5,908 nucleotides of DNA from an uncultured Lachnospiraceae bacterium (GCA_947175285.1 CAMWMM010000341.1:1-5908), one strand, 5' to 3'; counted from the stretch's first letter, positions 1-5,908 are shown. Notes: generated by a model from the letters alone, not told the origin. Numbers and translations are program-made.

Positions 1-152
1 CCGATTTTGCCAACATAAACCATATATCCCCTGCGAATCAATTCCAAATAAACACCATTTTCCAGAATATGCCCCTGAGCCCCTCCCCGCATGCCAAGCA
101 AATAATATCGCACCGCCTGATACCGGTAACTACCTTAATAATTTGCTACTCT
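1..152 (-). pseudogene. DUF4143 ATPase C-terminal fragment, frameshifted
   Basis: Not an intact gene. On the minus strand from about 119 to the window edge one frame reads RYYLLGMRGG, then GHILENGVYLELIRRGY and VYVGKI. This is the hallmark core of the DUF4143 domain found at the C-terminus of AAA-type ATP-binding proteins (family knowledge: typically TGLRNYLLG, then GHILEN.VYLELLRRGY, then VGK). That frame meets an in-frame stop at 135-137 with no start codon. The expected preceding motif TGIR lies in a different frame at 116-127, and further upstream bases at 131-152 read RVANYY-like in a third arrangement, so there are at least two small indels. The 5' two thirds of the gene, including the Walker motifs, are absent. 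The fragment continues past the left edge, so the end of the domain cannot be judged. The family call is from remembered consensus, not a search. Confidence 0.72.
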
Positions 153-172
153 TCCCATTCAATTAAGAAATT

Positions 173-322
173 TTAGTAGTCAGGTCTTTGAATAAGCATA
201 TGAGCCTCTCCTGTGTTGGAATCATAACACCACTTTTCATTAATTTTATCGACAGTTTGCATTTTATTTCCAACTTTTACTCTCGTTTTTCTATCCAATA
301 TAGATTGCGGCAATAATCTCAT
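173..322 (-). CDS. 49-aa hypothetical protein coupled to upstream frame
   Basis: A short frame of 49 codons, ATG at 320-322 and TAA at 173-175. Its start overlaps the stop of the preceding membrane-protein frame as ATGA, and a GGAG sits at 327-330, four bases before the ATG, so translational coupling is plausible. The product is hydrophilic and basic at the N-terminus (DRKTRVKVGNKM) with a mixed C-terminal half containing one Cys (KWCYDSNTGEAHML). No signal peptide or membrane segment is visible. The pattern KVGN.MQTVDKIN.KWC is loosely like small beta-barrel proteins of the DUF2158/YodC kind, but I would not assign it. Because the upstream gene is damaged and the downstream one is a relic, this could be a surviving small gene or a chance frame. 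The organised start signals favour a real gene. Confidence 0.5.
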   Translation of the reverse strand: MRLLPQSILDRKTRVKVGNKMQTVDKINEKWCYDSNTGEAHMLIQRPDY

Positions 323-749
323 TTATCTCCATTGTATCTAAACAATTGTAAACAAATAATCATTGTTCCAATTCCGTATCCAATCGGCGCAACATACCAT
401 ATATTTTCATTTATAAATATTGTCCCGAAAAATCCGACAAGACAGAGAATGCCGCAAAGCAAAGAATTTAATTTCATCATTCGCTTAGATTTGTCATTAC
501 TTTTTGCAGACAAACCAACACACAAAAAAGCAAGACCCATAAAAAATCCCCATGCTAAATAGTCAATAGCCATTTCTACAGATGGCCAAAAGCCAATCTG
601 AAAATAAAAAGGACTACAGGGGCACTAAAAACAGTCATCAGCTCCCATGCTGTCAGTGCCGCTTCTGATTTAGAAATGAGAAATAAGCTTACTGATAAAA
701 AATATAAAACAGAAGTTATGATTCCTATTACGGATACTTTATTTGTCAT
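319..749 (-). pseudogene. multi-pass membrane protein, split by internal deletion/frameshift
   Basis: Two adjoining frames look like pieces of one membrane protein. The first starts at ATG 747-749 with GGAG at 757-760 and runs 57 codons to TAG 576-578. It begins MTNKVSVIGIITSVLYFL, one clear membrane helix, then a second hydrophobic stretch ending VVLFIF. The second frame is open from about 603, ends at TGA 319-321, and encodes about three further helices. Its first ATG (573) has no usable ribosome binding site, yet the codons before it read QIGFWPSVEM, which flows naturally into AIDYLAWGFF. The hydrophobic content and continuity indicate that coding passes from frame one to frame two at about 600-606. 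Uncharacterised Firmicutes membrane proteins with a similar pattern are, as I remember them, clearly longer, so I infer a deletion of some tens of residues with loss of frame. The gene starts only 21 bp after the S1 gene stop, with no terminator between, so it may be read through from there. Confidence 0.68.
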
Positions 750-770
750 ATGTTTTCTCCATATACTTCC

Positions 771-1676
771 CTAATTAATATTCAGCTTCGCAAACAAATC
801 CCCAAGGCTGGTTCCCACACTCTCATCGGAACCATACTGTTTCACGTCGATACTTTCCATTTCTTCCGCCTGCTGCTCCTCTAACTCTTTCATACTCAGA
901 GAAATCTTACCGTCATTGGTGTTCAGGACTTTTACCTTAACTTTATCTCCGACTTTAAGTACCTCAGAAGGCTTCCTGATTCTCTTCTGGCAAATCTGGG
1001 AAATATGCACCAGACCGCTCAGACCGTCTTTTAAATCTACGAATGCTCCATAAGGCTGTAAACTTTCTACCGTACCCTCCAAAACAGTTCCGGGTACAAT
1101 CATTGCTACCTTATGATTGTGCTCGTCCTTTACTTTTTCCTTCAAGATTTCCTTCGCTGAAAGCACCAGTTTTTCCTTATCCTGATCAACTGTTATCACT
1201 CTGACATCCAGCACCTTTCCCTTGTATTCCTCAAGGTTTTCCACGTAGGAAATGTCAAGTTGGGAAGCCGGTATAAATCCCCTGATGCCTTCCAGATAGG
1301 CAACGGCGCCGGCATTAACAATCTCGCTTACCTTAACACGGACATCTTTCTTTTCCTCCATGTAACCCGCAAGTATATCCCATGCGAGCACAGCGTTCGC
1401 CTCTCTTCTGGACAGCAGGATATTACCCTGACCGTCATCCGTCTTCACTACGGACGCTTCAATCACATCACCTTCATGCACATCCGTCATAAGAGAAAAA
1501 TCAGGATCATCGCTCATATTTGCTGCTTTAATGATTCCCTGCGTGTAATACTTAAGATCCAGAGTCACTTCTTCCTCATTTACATCAATTACGGTACCCT
1601 TAATCACATCGCCTTCATTAATCGTCCGGAAAGATGCTTCCAGTTCTTTTTCATAGTCTTTCATTGTTTCTTCCAT
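771..1676 (-). CDS. rpsA: 30S ribosomal protein S1-like, three S1 RNA-binding domains
   Basis: 301 residues made of three S1 (OB-fold) RNA-binding repeats: about 20-91, 107-175 and 195-264. The third is the most canonical (YGAFVDL, then GLSGLVHISQI, then VKVKVL...GKISLSMK). The first carries the bacterial S1 signature VTLDLKYYTQGII and the second the GIRGFIPASQL motif. An acidic N-terminal lead (residues 1-18) and a tail of about 37 residues rich in Glu, Gln and Ser follow the usual layout of short clostridial S1 proteins; Gram-negative S1 has six domains. S1 helps the small ribosomal subunit bind and unfold mRNA; the short Gram-positive forms may be less essential. The start at 1676 is supported by GGAGG six to seven bases upstream; a second ATG four codons in lacks such a site. 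No IspH fusion is present. It has its own upstream promoter region behind a terminator, so it is transcribed separately from the transporter operon. Symbol given by domain architecture; a general S1-domain regulator is the alternative. Confidence 0.88.
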   Translation of the reverse strand: MEETMKDYEKELEASFRTINEGDVIKGTVIDVNEEEVTLDLKYYTQGIIKAANMSDDPDFSLMTDVHEGDVIEASVVKTDDGQGNILLSRREANAVLAWDILAGYMEEKKDVRVKVSEIVNAGAVAYLEGIRGFIPASQLDISYVENLEEYKGKVLDVRVITVDQDKEKLVLSAKEILKEKVKDEHNHKVAMIVPGTVLEGTVESLQPYGAFVDLKDGLSGLVHISQICQKRIRKPSEVLKVGDKVKVKVLNTNDGKISLSMKELEEQQAEEMESIDVKQYGSDESVGTSLGDLFAKLNIN

Positions 1677-1697
1677 AGTTTTACCTCCATATTTTCG

Positions 1698-1726
1698 TTT
1701 ATAAATATTGCTTAAAACATGTTCAA
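1698..1726 (-). promoter_or_regulatory. candidate sigma-A promoter for S1 gene (proximal)
   Basis: On the minus strand TTGAAC (1721-1726) and TATAAA (1698-1703) are separated by exactly 17 bases. The -10 box matches consensus in 5 of 6 positions and the -35 box in 4 of 6. Transcription would start about 15-20 bases before the GGAGG ribosome binding site, giving a very short leader for the S1 gene. Placement downstream of the terminator at 1837-1864 makes a promoter in this interval necessary, but the exact one is inferred. Confidence 0.5.
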
Positions 1727-1766
1727 TAACGGAATCACATTAGTTTGTACTATACCTGTTGAAAAT

Positions 1767-1795
1767 ATAATGCCATATTTCCTTTGCACTTTCAA
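1767..1795 (-). promoter_or_regulatory. candidate sigma-A promoter for S1 gene (distal)
   Basis: A second minus-strand pair, TTGAAA (1790-1795; 5 of 6) and CATTAT (1767-1772; 4 of 6), also with 17-base spacing. It lies about 70 bases upstream of the proximal candidate and would give a leader of about 90 bases. It could be an alternative or a tandem promoter for the S1 gene. AT-rich sequence makes chance matches common. Confidence 0.35.
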
Positions 1796-1836
1796 TATTT
1801 TGCATTTCAAACCACATTTTTATGAACGACTTTCGC

Positions 1837-1864
1837 AAAAAACGGAGAGCCTCAAAGCTCTCCG
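1837..1864 (-). terminator. intrinsic terminator of ABC exporter operon
   Basis: On the minus strand CGGAGAGC (1857-1864) and GCTCTCCG (1843-1850) form a perfect 8-bp GC-rich stem around a six-base loop, followed directly by six T residues (1837-1842). The stem begins on the base right after the TAG of the downstream ABC transporter, so it closes that operon and insulates the S1 gene. The run of A on the other flank is absent, so it is expected to work only in the minus direction. Confidence 0.92.
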
Positions 1865-3529
1865 CTATATCGCTATTATTCTGTCACACAATTTCAAAGA
1901 AGACTCTCTATGCGCAACCACAATTATCGTCTTCTCCTTTGGAATATTACAGATGGCATCCTGTACAATACTTTCACTGTATTGGTCCAATGCACTGGTC
2001 GCCTCATCAAAAATGAAAATATCAATATCCTGCAAAAACATCCTTGCCAGAATGATTCTTTGCCGCTGCCCGCCCGAAAGCTTTATCCCTCTTTCTCCGA
2101 TTATCGTATCAAGTTTTTCCGGCAATCCGGCTATAAACTCATAAATACAGGCTTTCCGGCAGGCCTCCCACAATTCTTCCTCTGTCGCTTCTTCTTTTCC
2201 AAACATCAAATTTTCTCTAATCGTCGTATGAAATAAAAGATTTTCCTGCATGATAAAGCCGATTCTACTGTGCATTGCCGAAATATCAATATCCTGCAAA
2301 TCGATTCCCGAAAATGAAACCTGTCCCTTAGATGGTTTCAACATACCGGTGATTAGTTTTAGTAATGTTGTTTTCCCGCTGCCACTCTTTCCGATAATAC
2401 CTACCCTTTCTCCTTTTTCTATTGTAAGGCTGAAATTCTCCAATACGGCTTTCTTTGTATCAGGGTATTCAAATGATACATCTTTTAATACAATTGTATT
2501 AGATGTATCCGGCATCTGTCCCGCACCTCCGGCTTCCCTTGTCTCCTGTTTCCACCCTGCCAGACTCTCCATCAATCTGTCAGTAAACGGCATCTGAGAC
2601 TGCAAATTGGCATCCGCGGCAGACACGTTTTGTATAGCATCTGACAATAAAGCATAATACATAGCGAAAACCAGTAACTCACCTATATGTAATCTCCCTG
2701 CAAAAATCAGGCATCCTCCGATAAAATACAGCCCGAACTGCATGAAAAACTCATCTTTTAGCTTGGGAATTACAAGAACTCTTGCTGTCCAGTAATTAAT
2801 CCACTTTGCATTATATCGCATATCCATGTGAAGGAAATGATAATAACGTCTTGTTTCATGTCTTGCCAGATTTAAAGCTTTGACTTCCTTCCACCCCTGA
2901 ACAGAAGCATGAAGCCATGAAGAAGTCTGCTGATTATTTTCCCTGCGTTTATTAAAAATCAGTTTTTCATGTCGGCTTAAAATATTGTCCAGCCAAAAAG
3001 TCAGCGGGATTGCAATTATGGAAAAAAGAGCAAGTTCCGCGCTAAGCCGAAACAACATACAGAGACTTACCGCTGCCACAATATACTGCAAAGATAAATC
3101 AATTGTCTGAGCACCGGCAAACTCTGCAATCTGCGCCGTGTCATCATCTATTCGCATTTTCAAATCGCCGATACTGATATTTCCATAATCTGAAAATGGC
3201 ATTTGCCAGAAATTTCTCAATATTTTTAATCTGGCACGATAGGTTGTGTCGTTGACCAAAGTATACTTCGCCTTGTTTTTAATATAACCGGCCGTTACTC
3301 CGATTAAATATATTATCAGATACCCGGCGATTACAAATTGCATTTTCCCAAAATTTGCATTCAGAATCACATCATTTATAAACAGTTTATAAATAAGCGG
3401 CGTCACAAAGTCCAATCCCGCTGTTATGGCGCCGAATAACAATAATATAAACCAATATCTTTTCACACCATAAGTATAAGGACATAAACTATATAAAACT
3501 TTATACCGGTACTGCATTCGTTTCCTCAT
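1865..3529 (-). CDS. ABC exporter half-transporter (membrane domain fused to ATPase), second subunit
   Basis: 554 residues. The N-terminal type I exporter membrane domain has about six helices (near 25-46, 64-82, 146-160, 163-182, 261-279 and 282-300). The ATPase domain runs from about 345 to the end: A-loop Tyr355, Walker A GKSGSGKTT (380-388), Q-loop Gln428, signature LSGGQ (484-488), Walker B IFIFDE (504-509) with catalytic Glu509, D-loop SALD (512-515), H-loop His540. All catalytic residues are present, so it should hydrolyse ATP. There is no C39 peptidase domain, so it does not itself cleave double-glycine leaders. The start overlaps the upstream transporter by 29 bp; ATG 3527-3529 has AAAGG upstream, while the ATG at 3517 has a better-spaced GAGG and may be used instead. 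The protein stops 14 residues after the H-loop His (ending CDRIIAI), shorter than usual at the C-terminus. Likely partner of the adjacent half-transporter; the substrate is not identifiable, a peptide being the best inference. Confidence 0.9.
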   Translation of the reverse strand: MRKRMQYRYKVLYSLCPYTYGVKRYWFILLLFGAITAGLDFVTPLIYKLFINDVILNANFGKMQFVIAGYLIIYLIGVTAGYIKNKAKYTLVNDTTYRARLKILRNFWQMPFSDYGNISIGDLKMRIDDDTAQIAEFAGAQTIDLSLQYIVAAVSLCMLFRLSAELALFSIIAIPLTFWLDNILSRHEKLIFNKRRENNQQTSSWLHASVQGWKEVKALNLARHETRRYYHFLHMDMRYNAKWINYWTARVLVIPKLKDEFFMQFGLYFIGGCLIFAGRLHIGELLVFAMYYALLSDAIQNVSAADANLQSQMPFTDRLMESLAGWKQETREAGGAGQMPDTSNTIVLKDVSFEYPDTKKAVLENFSLTIEKGERVGIIGKSGSGKTTLLKLITGMLKPSKGQVSFSGIDLQDIDISAMHSRIGFIMQENLLFHTTIRENLMFGKEEATEEELWEACRKACIYEFIAGLPEKLDTIIGERGIKLSGGQRQRIILARMFLQDIDIFIFDEATSALDQYSESIVQDAICNIPKEKTIIVVAHRESSLKLCDRIIAI

Positions 3530-5273
3530 ATCCGCACCTTTCCTTTATCGCAAAAAGCGTTTGAAATCGTTCACTTTCTTCCGCCAGTTCATCAGGACTC
3601 CCGGTCTCTGCTATTGTACCGTCTTCCAACATAATGACCCGATCACAAAACATCACGGAACTCTGTCTATGCGCAATGATAATTGCCGTCTTTCCTGCAA
3701 GCACTTTCTTCCACTCATGATGGATTGCACTTTCCGTTTCATTATCAAGCGCAGAAGTCGCTTCGTCAAAAATAACAACTTTCGGATTTTTCAAATAAAT
3801 CCTCGCAATTGCAATCCGTTGCTTCTGCCCTCCTGAAAGCCCTGTCCCATGACTTCCGATTACGGTATTAAGTCCTTCCGGCAGAGAATTGATGAACTCT
3901 TCCATTCCGGCTGCCCTGTATGCCCGAATAATATCTTCTTCCTCTGCATGCAGATTTCCCATTAGAAGATTTTCCCGGATGGTTCCGTTAAAGATCAGAA
4001 CCTCCTGTAAAACGTATCCGATTCCACTGCGGATGGATTTTACATCACATGTTTCCAGTCTTTGTCCGTCAATTGCAATATATCCTTCTTTTGCCCTGTA
4101 AAAACCAATAAGCAGACTAGCAAGCGTAGTCTTTCCGCATCCGCTTTTTCCCACAATCGCCACATGTTCCCCCGGTCTAATCTTCATCGTAATATTTTTC
4201 AGCAGTTTTTTATCATCTTCATACCCAAAAGATATGTTGGAAAATAGAATCTCACCATTAGAAATTTCCAGCTTATCCGTTCTTTCCGGTTCGGTCGGCG
4301 CGTGAAGAAAACGATAAATACTTTGTATATACGACACACGATTTTGCCCGTCAAGGAAATTTTGACTGATATTAGCAATCTGCTTTGCCAGTTTTTCATA
4401 AAAAGTAAATACAACCGTCAGCGTACCTAACGTCATATTTCCGTCTACTGCCATATATGCCGCTATCCCGTAAATCGTCAACCGGATAAACAACGTTACA
4501 AATGTGATTAAGTTCTGCGCGGTCAGTGATAAAACACTGGTTCTGATGCCAATCTTAAAGATTGTTTTTTGCTCTGCTTCAAATTTCTCTTCAATTCTTT
4601 TCTCACCACGAAGCATCCGTATATCGCATAGTGCAGTAATTACTTCATACACCCAGCCGATATATTTTCCATAAGCTTCCCGTTCTTTATTCCCAAGATC
4701 ACTGATTTTTTTCTTAAACTTTGTGTTTACAAACACAGAGAGCAGTGCCGCCGCAAGAGTTATCATTCCGATATACAAATCAATTCTGAGCAGATATATT
4801 CCGTATAACAGGCACATCAATATACCGTTATAGAAGTGAATCATATTTCGTATTACAAAATGCATACATTGTCCGGGATAGTCTTGAAGGAGCGCAAGAA
4901 GCTCTCCCGTTGAAGCATTGACGAGAAATGCGGCATCACATTTTTGTAAATGATCGAAAATATCCCGCCGAACAGAAAAGACAAACATATTCATCAGATA
5001 CCCATGTTGGGCATACAATAAAAAGTACAATCCTCCGGAAAACAGAATGCAGACCAAAAAAAGAATGGCAACCTTGACAAAAGATGAAAGATTTCGATAG
5101 TATACAATCTCGTCTATCATTATTCCAAAAAGGACAGGCAACAGAATAACAAGAACAGAATCTACAAGCCATCCTGTATAAAACATGATAAAGTGCTTCC
5201 TATATCCTTTCATATACTTTCCTAAAAATCGAATTGCAGAAAAGTAATTTAGCTTTTCATCTGAGACCTTCAT
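3501..5273 (-). CDS. ABC exporter half-transporter (membrane domain fused to ATPase), first subunit
   Basis: 590 residues. A short cytoplasmic N-terminus leads into about six membrane helices (near 29-51, 66-87, 146-162, 165-183, 252-273 and 279-292), with the usual long cytoplasmic extensions between. The ATPase domain from about 338 has A-loop Tyr351, Walker A GKSGCGKTT (375-383), Q-loop Gln423, LSGGQ (479-483), Walker B VVIFDE (499-504) with catalytic Glu504, D-loop SALD (507-510) and H-loop His535, followed by a full-length C-terminal tail. The membrane domain is of the MsbA/LmrA/BmrCD exporter type. No C39 peptidase is present. Its ATG overlaps the stop of the HlyD-like gene as ATGA, preceded by AAGGAG, and its 3' end overlaps the next transporter, so the pair is made in step and probably forms a heterodimer. 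Both partners keep a consensus ATP site, unlike many heterodimeric exporters in which one site is degenerate. Drug, lipid or peptide export all remain possible. Confidence 0.91.
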   Translation of the reverse strand: MKVSDEKLNYFSAIRFLGKYMKGYRKHFIMFYTGWLVDSVLVILLPVLFGIMIDEIVYYRNLSSFVKVAILFLVCILFSGGLYFLLYAQHGYLMNMFVFSVRRDIFDHLQKCDAAFLVNASTGELLALLQDYPGQCMHFVIRNMIHFYNGILMCLLYGIYLLRIDLYIGMITLAAALLSVFVNTKFKKKISDLGNKEREAYGKYIGWVYEVITALCDIRMLRGEKRIEEKFEAEQKTIFKIGIRTSVLSLTAQNLITFVTLFIRLTIYGIAAYMAVDGNMTLGTLTVVFTFYEKLAKQIANISQNFLDGQNRVSYIQSIYRFLHAPTEPERTDKLEISNGEILFSNISFGYEDDKKLLKNITMKIRPGEHVAIVGKSGCGKTTLASLLIGFYRAKEGYIAIDGQRLETCDVKSIRSGIGYVLQEVLIFNGTIRENLLMGNLHAEEEDIIRAYRAAGMEEFINSLPEGLNTVIGSHGTGLSGGQKQRIAIARIYLKNPKVVIFDEATSALDNETESAIHHEWKKVLAGKTAIIIAHRQSSVMFCDRVIMLEDGTIAETGSPDELAEESERFQTLFAIKERCGYEETNAVPV

Positions 5274-5677
5274 AATACTCCTTCCGATTTCCTAAATATT
5301 CTTTGAAAAAGAGACTGATTCCCTTGCACAATTTCTACCATTACATCTCCCGAAATATCGCTTTGTTCTTCAAGCAGAACAAAATGCAGCACACCATTTC
5401 CATAACTTGCTTCTTTCACGTGAAATGTAAATACTTCCTGATTTTTATCCCTATAAACATATATCTTGTTATCAGACAGATTCGTCATCGCGCTGCATAC
5501 TGCAGTTACTTTGTTTCCAAATATCTGCGCTTCATAAATCTGCCGGCTTTCTAACCGCATTTTAGACGATATCATTAGGAAAATAATGATAAACGCCAAT
5601 AAATACATATAAAATACAACCGGCGATTTCACAGCAAATTTTACATAGATTTTCTCAAAATTTTGTTTTTTCCTCAT
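5270..5677 (-). CDS. short HlyD-like membrane-anchored accessory protein
   Basis: 135 residues starting at ATG 5675-5677, chosen because GGAGGAGGTGG lies at 5684-5694. The longer in-frame start at 5737 would translate that ribosome binding site as RRRW and is rejected. A basic N-terminus (MRKKQNFEKIYVKFAVK) precedes one strong membrane helix at about 20-37, so the N-terminus is cytoplasmic and residues about 40-135 lie outside. The outer part alternates polar and hydrophobic residues as beta strands do (KIYVYRD, EVFTFHVKEA, VLHFVLLEE) and ends GDVMVEIVQGNQSLFQRIF, resembling the last beta strands and C-terminus of HlyD-type membrane fusion proteins that work with bacteriocin exporters. It lacks the central coiled-coil hairpin and lipoyl-like domain, and such proteins are usually several hundred residues long. 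Its ATGA overlap with the first ABC gene supports a role as the exporter's accessory subunit. The HlyD link is an inference from topology, C-terminal pattern and context; a clade-specific unrelated protein is the alternative. Confidence 0.72.
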   Translation of the reverse strand: MRKKQNFEKIYVKFAVKSPVVFYMYLLAFIIIFLMISSKMRLESRQIYEAQIFGNKVTAVCSAMTNLSDNKIYVYRDKNQEVFTFHVKEASYGNGVLHFVLLEEQSDISGDVMVEIVQGNQSLFQRIFRKSEGVL

Positions 5678-5843
5678 GTTCCACCTCCTCCGCCATGTAT
5701 TTGTCATCATAGTAAAAGAATCCCACGCTGCAGTCATTAAATAAAATGCAGTTTTTTATTTCATATTCTGCAACCCTATTGTTTGTCGGACTTTTATCTA
5801 TTATAATTTGGATAAAGTATCTAGGTGATTGTGAAACTAAATT
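5655..5843 (-). pseudogene. 3' fragment of an unrecognised operon gene, 5' end lost
   Basis: A minus-strand frame is open for 62 codons between a stop at 5844-5846 and TGA at 5655-5657. Its last 23 bp overlap the start of the HlyD-like gene, and its final codons contain that gene's ribosome binding site, a typical operon junction. The sequence is protein-like, particularly near the end (NCILFNDCSVGFFYYDDKYM then acidic AEEVEHEEKTKF), with two Cys residues. There is no ATG, GTG or TTG near its 5' end, only an internal ATG 14 codons before the stop. I read it as the C-terminal remainder of a gene that preceded the exporter genes and was cut off by foreign DNA somewhere around 5800-5843. I do not recognise the family. 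The first dozen codons may already belong to the inserted sequence. Confidence 0.5.
5779..5807 (+). promoter_or_regulatory. candidate plus-strand promoter at right edge
   Basis: TTGTTT (5779-5784) and a perfect TATAAT (5802-5807) with 17-base spacing, pointing to the right. Transcription would start near 5814 and the first possible start codons of the plus-strand frame follow at 5825 and 5831. The same bases also contain TATAAT on the minus strand (5800-5805), but no -35 box stands at a suitable distance there. Confidence 0.42.
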
Positions 5844-5908
5844 TTAAAGCCCAGAGTCTGAACAAAATGAACAAAGCGGGGTTCAGATGCAGTGGCAATT
5901 CACCCCTT
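5831..5908 (+). CDS. partial plus-strand frame leaving the window, hypothetical
   Basis: A frame open to the right edge, starting after TAG 5822-5824 with GTG at 5825 or 5831; AGG at 5823-5825 is five bases before the second GTG. The visible 26 codons read VKLNFKAQSLNKMNKAGF then RCSGNSPL, basic with no membrane segment. An internal ATG at 5867 has no good ribosome binding site. It lies just downstream of the candidate promoter. I cannot name the product; the opposite strand is also open here (reading GELPLHLNPALFILF), so coding strand is not certain from 78 bases. The region may be the end of an inserted or repeated element. Confidence 0.33.
   Translation, partial: MKLNFKAQSLNKMNKAGFRCSGNSPL
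5857..5887. repeat. 7-bp perfect inverted repeat in right-edge segment
   Basis: TCTGAAC (5857-5863) and GTTCAGA (5881-5887) are exact inverted copies with a 17-base spacer, which also holds a second GAACAAA copy. As RNA this would be a weak hairpin without a T run, so it is not a terminator. It could be a protein-binding site or part of a mobile-element end, or chance. Confidence 0.3.

Noticed and set aside
1740..1817. A 25-codon minus-strand frame (MWFEMQNIESAKEIWHYIF...) between the terminator and the S1 gene
   Set aside because: It has no ribosome binding site and overlaps the candidate promoter, so a chance frame is more likely than a leader peptide.
1260..2236. Long plus-strand open frames opposite the S1 and ABC genes
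   Set aside because: They are antisense shadows of well-supported minus-strand genes, lack ribosome binding sites and have no recognisable motifs.
5678..5737. N-terminal extension of the HlyD-like protein to the ATG at 5737 (155 residues)
   Set aside because: The extension translates the GGAGGAGGTGG ribosome binding site as Arg-rich sequence and has no ribosome binding site of its own; the 5677 start is much better supported.
5722..5757. Plus-strand CTGCA...TGCAG hairpin followed by TTTTTT, terminator-like
   Set aside because: The stem is only five base pairs with a 14-base loop, there is no plus-strand gene upstream, and the bases sit inside a minus-strand protein-like frame.
5800..5805. 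Minus-strand TATAAT as the exporter operon promoter
   Set aside because: No acceptable -35 box lies 16-18 bases upstream, and the position is inside the truncated upstream frame; the original promoter was probably further right.
1..5908. CRISPR arrays, tRNA or rRNA genes, riboswitches
   Set aside because: I saw no spaced direct repeats, no cloverleaf-like or rRNA-like stretches and no leader long enough to suggest a riboswitch.

Overview
The window looks like a low-GC Gram-positive chromosome, most likely from Clostridia and probably Lachnospiraceae. The reasons are AT-rich codon usage, strong GGAGG-type ribosome binding sites, a three-domain ribosomal protein S1 of the type seen in that group, and a clostridial-looking peptide-export operon. 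Almost everything is on the minus strand and reads right to left. Only the extreme right edge seems to carry a plus-strand element.

Right to left on the minus strand: (a) 5655-5843 is the 3' end of an unrecognised gene that has no start codon and seems to have been cut off by whatever occupies about 5800-5908. That edge has a plausible plus-strand promoter and the first 26 codons of a plus-strand frame that leaves the window. (b) 5270-5677 is a small single-pass membrane protein resembling a stripped-down HlyD-type membrane fusion protein. (c) 3501-5273 and 1865-3529 are two half-size ABC exporters, each with an N-terminal membrane domain and a C-terminal ATPase domain. Genes a to d (counting the two transporters as c and d) overlap at every junction (23 bp, an ATGA overlap, and 29 bp), so they were built as one translationally coupled operon. 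The operon ends in a clean intrinsic terminator that starts on the base after the last stop codon.

After about 160 bp holding candidate promoters comes 771-1676, a stand-alone ribosomal protein S1-like protein, the one housekeeping gene here. Downstream of it the DNA is decayed: 319-749 is a multi-pass membrane protein gene split into two frames, apparently by an internal deletion; 173-322 is an unreported-size 49-codon frame coupled to its stop codon; and 1-152 is a frameshifted fragment of the DUF4143 domain of an AAA-type ATPase.

Functionally, the operon most simply encodes a heterodimeric (or paired) peptide or small-product exporter plus a membrane-anchored accessory protein. No C39 peptidase domain, precursor peptide, immunity gene or modification enzyme is visible in the window. 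The substrate is therefore unknown, and any such genes would have to lie beyond the right edge or be lost. The short fusion-protein-like accessory and its two-ABC context are the most interesting points.
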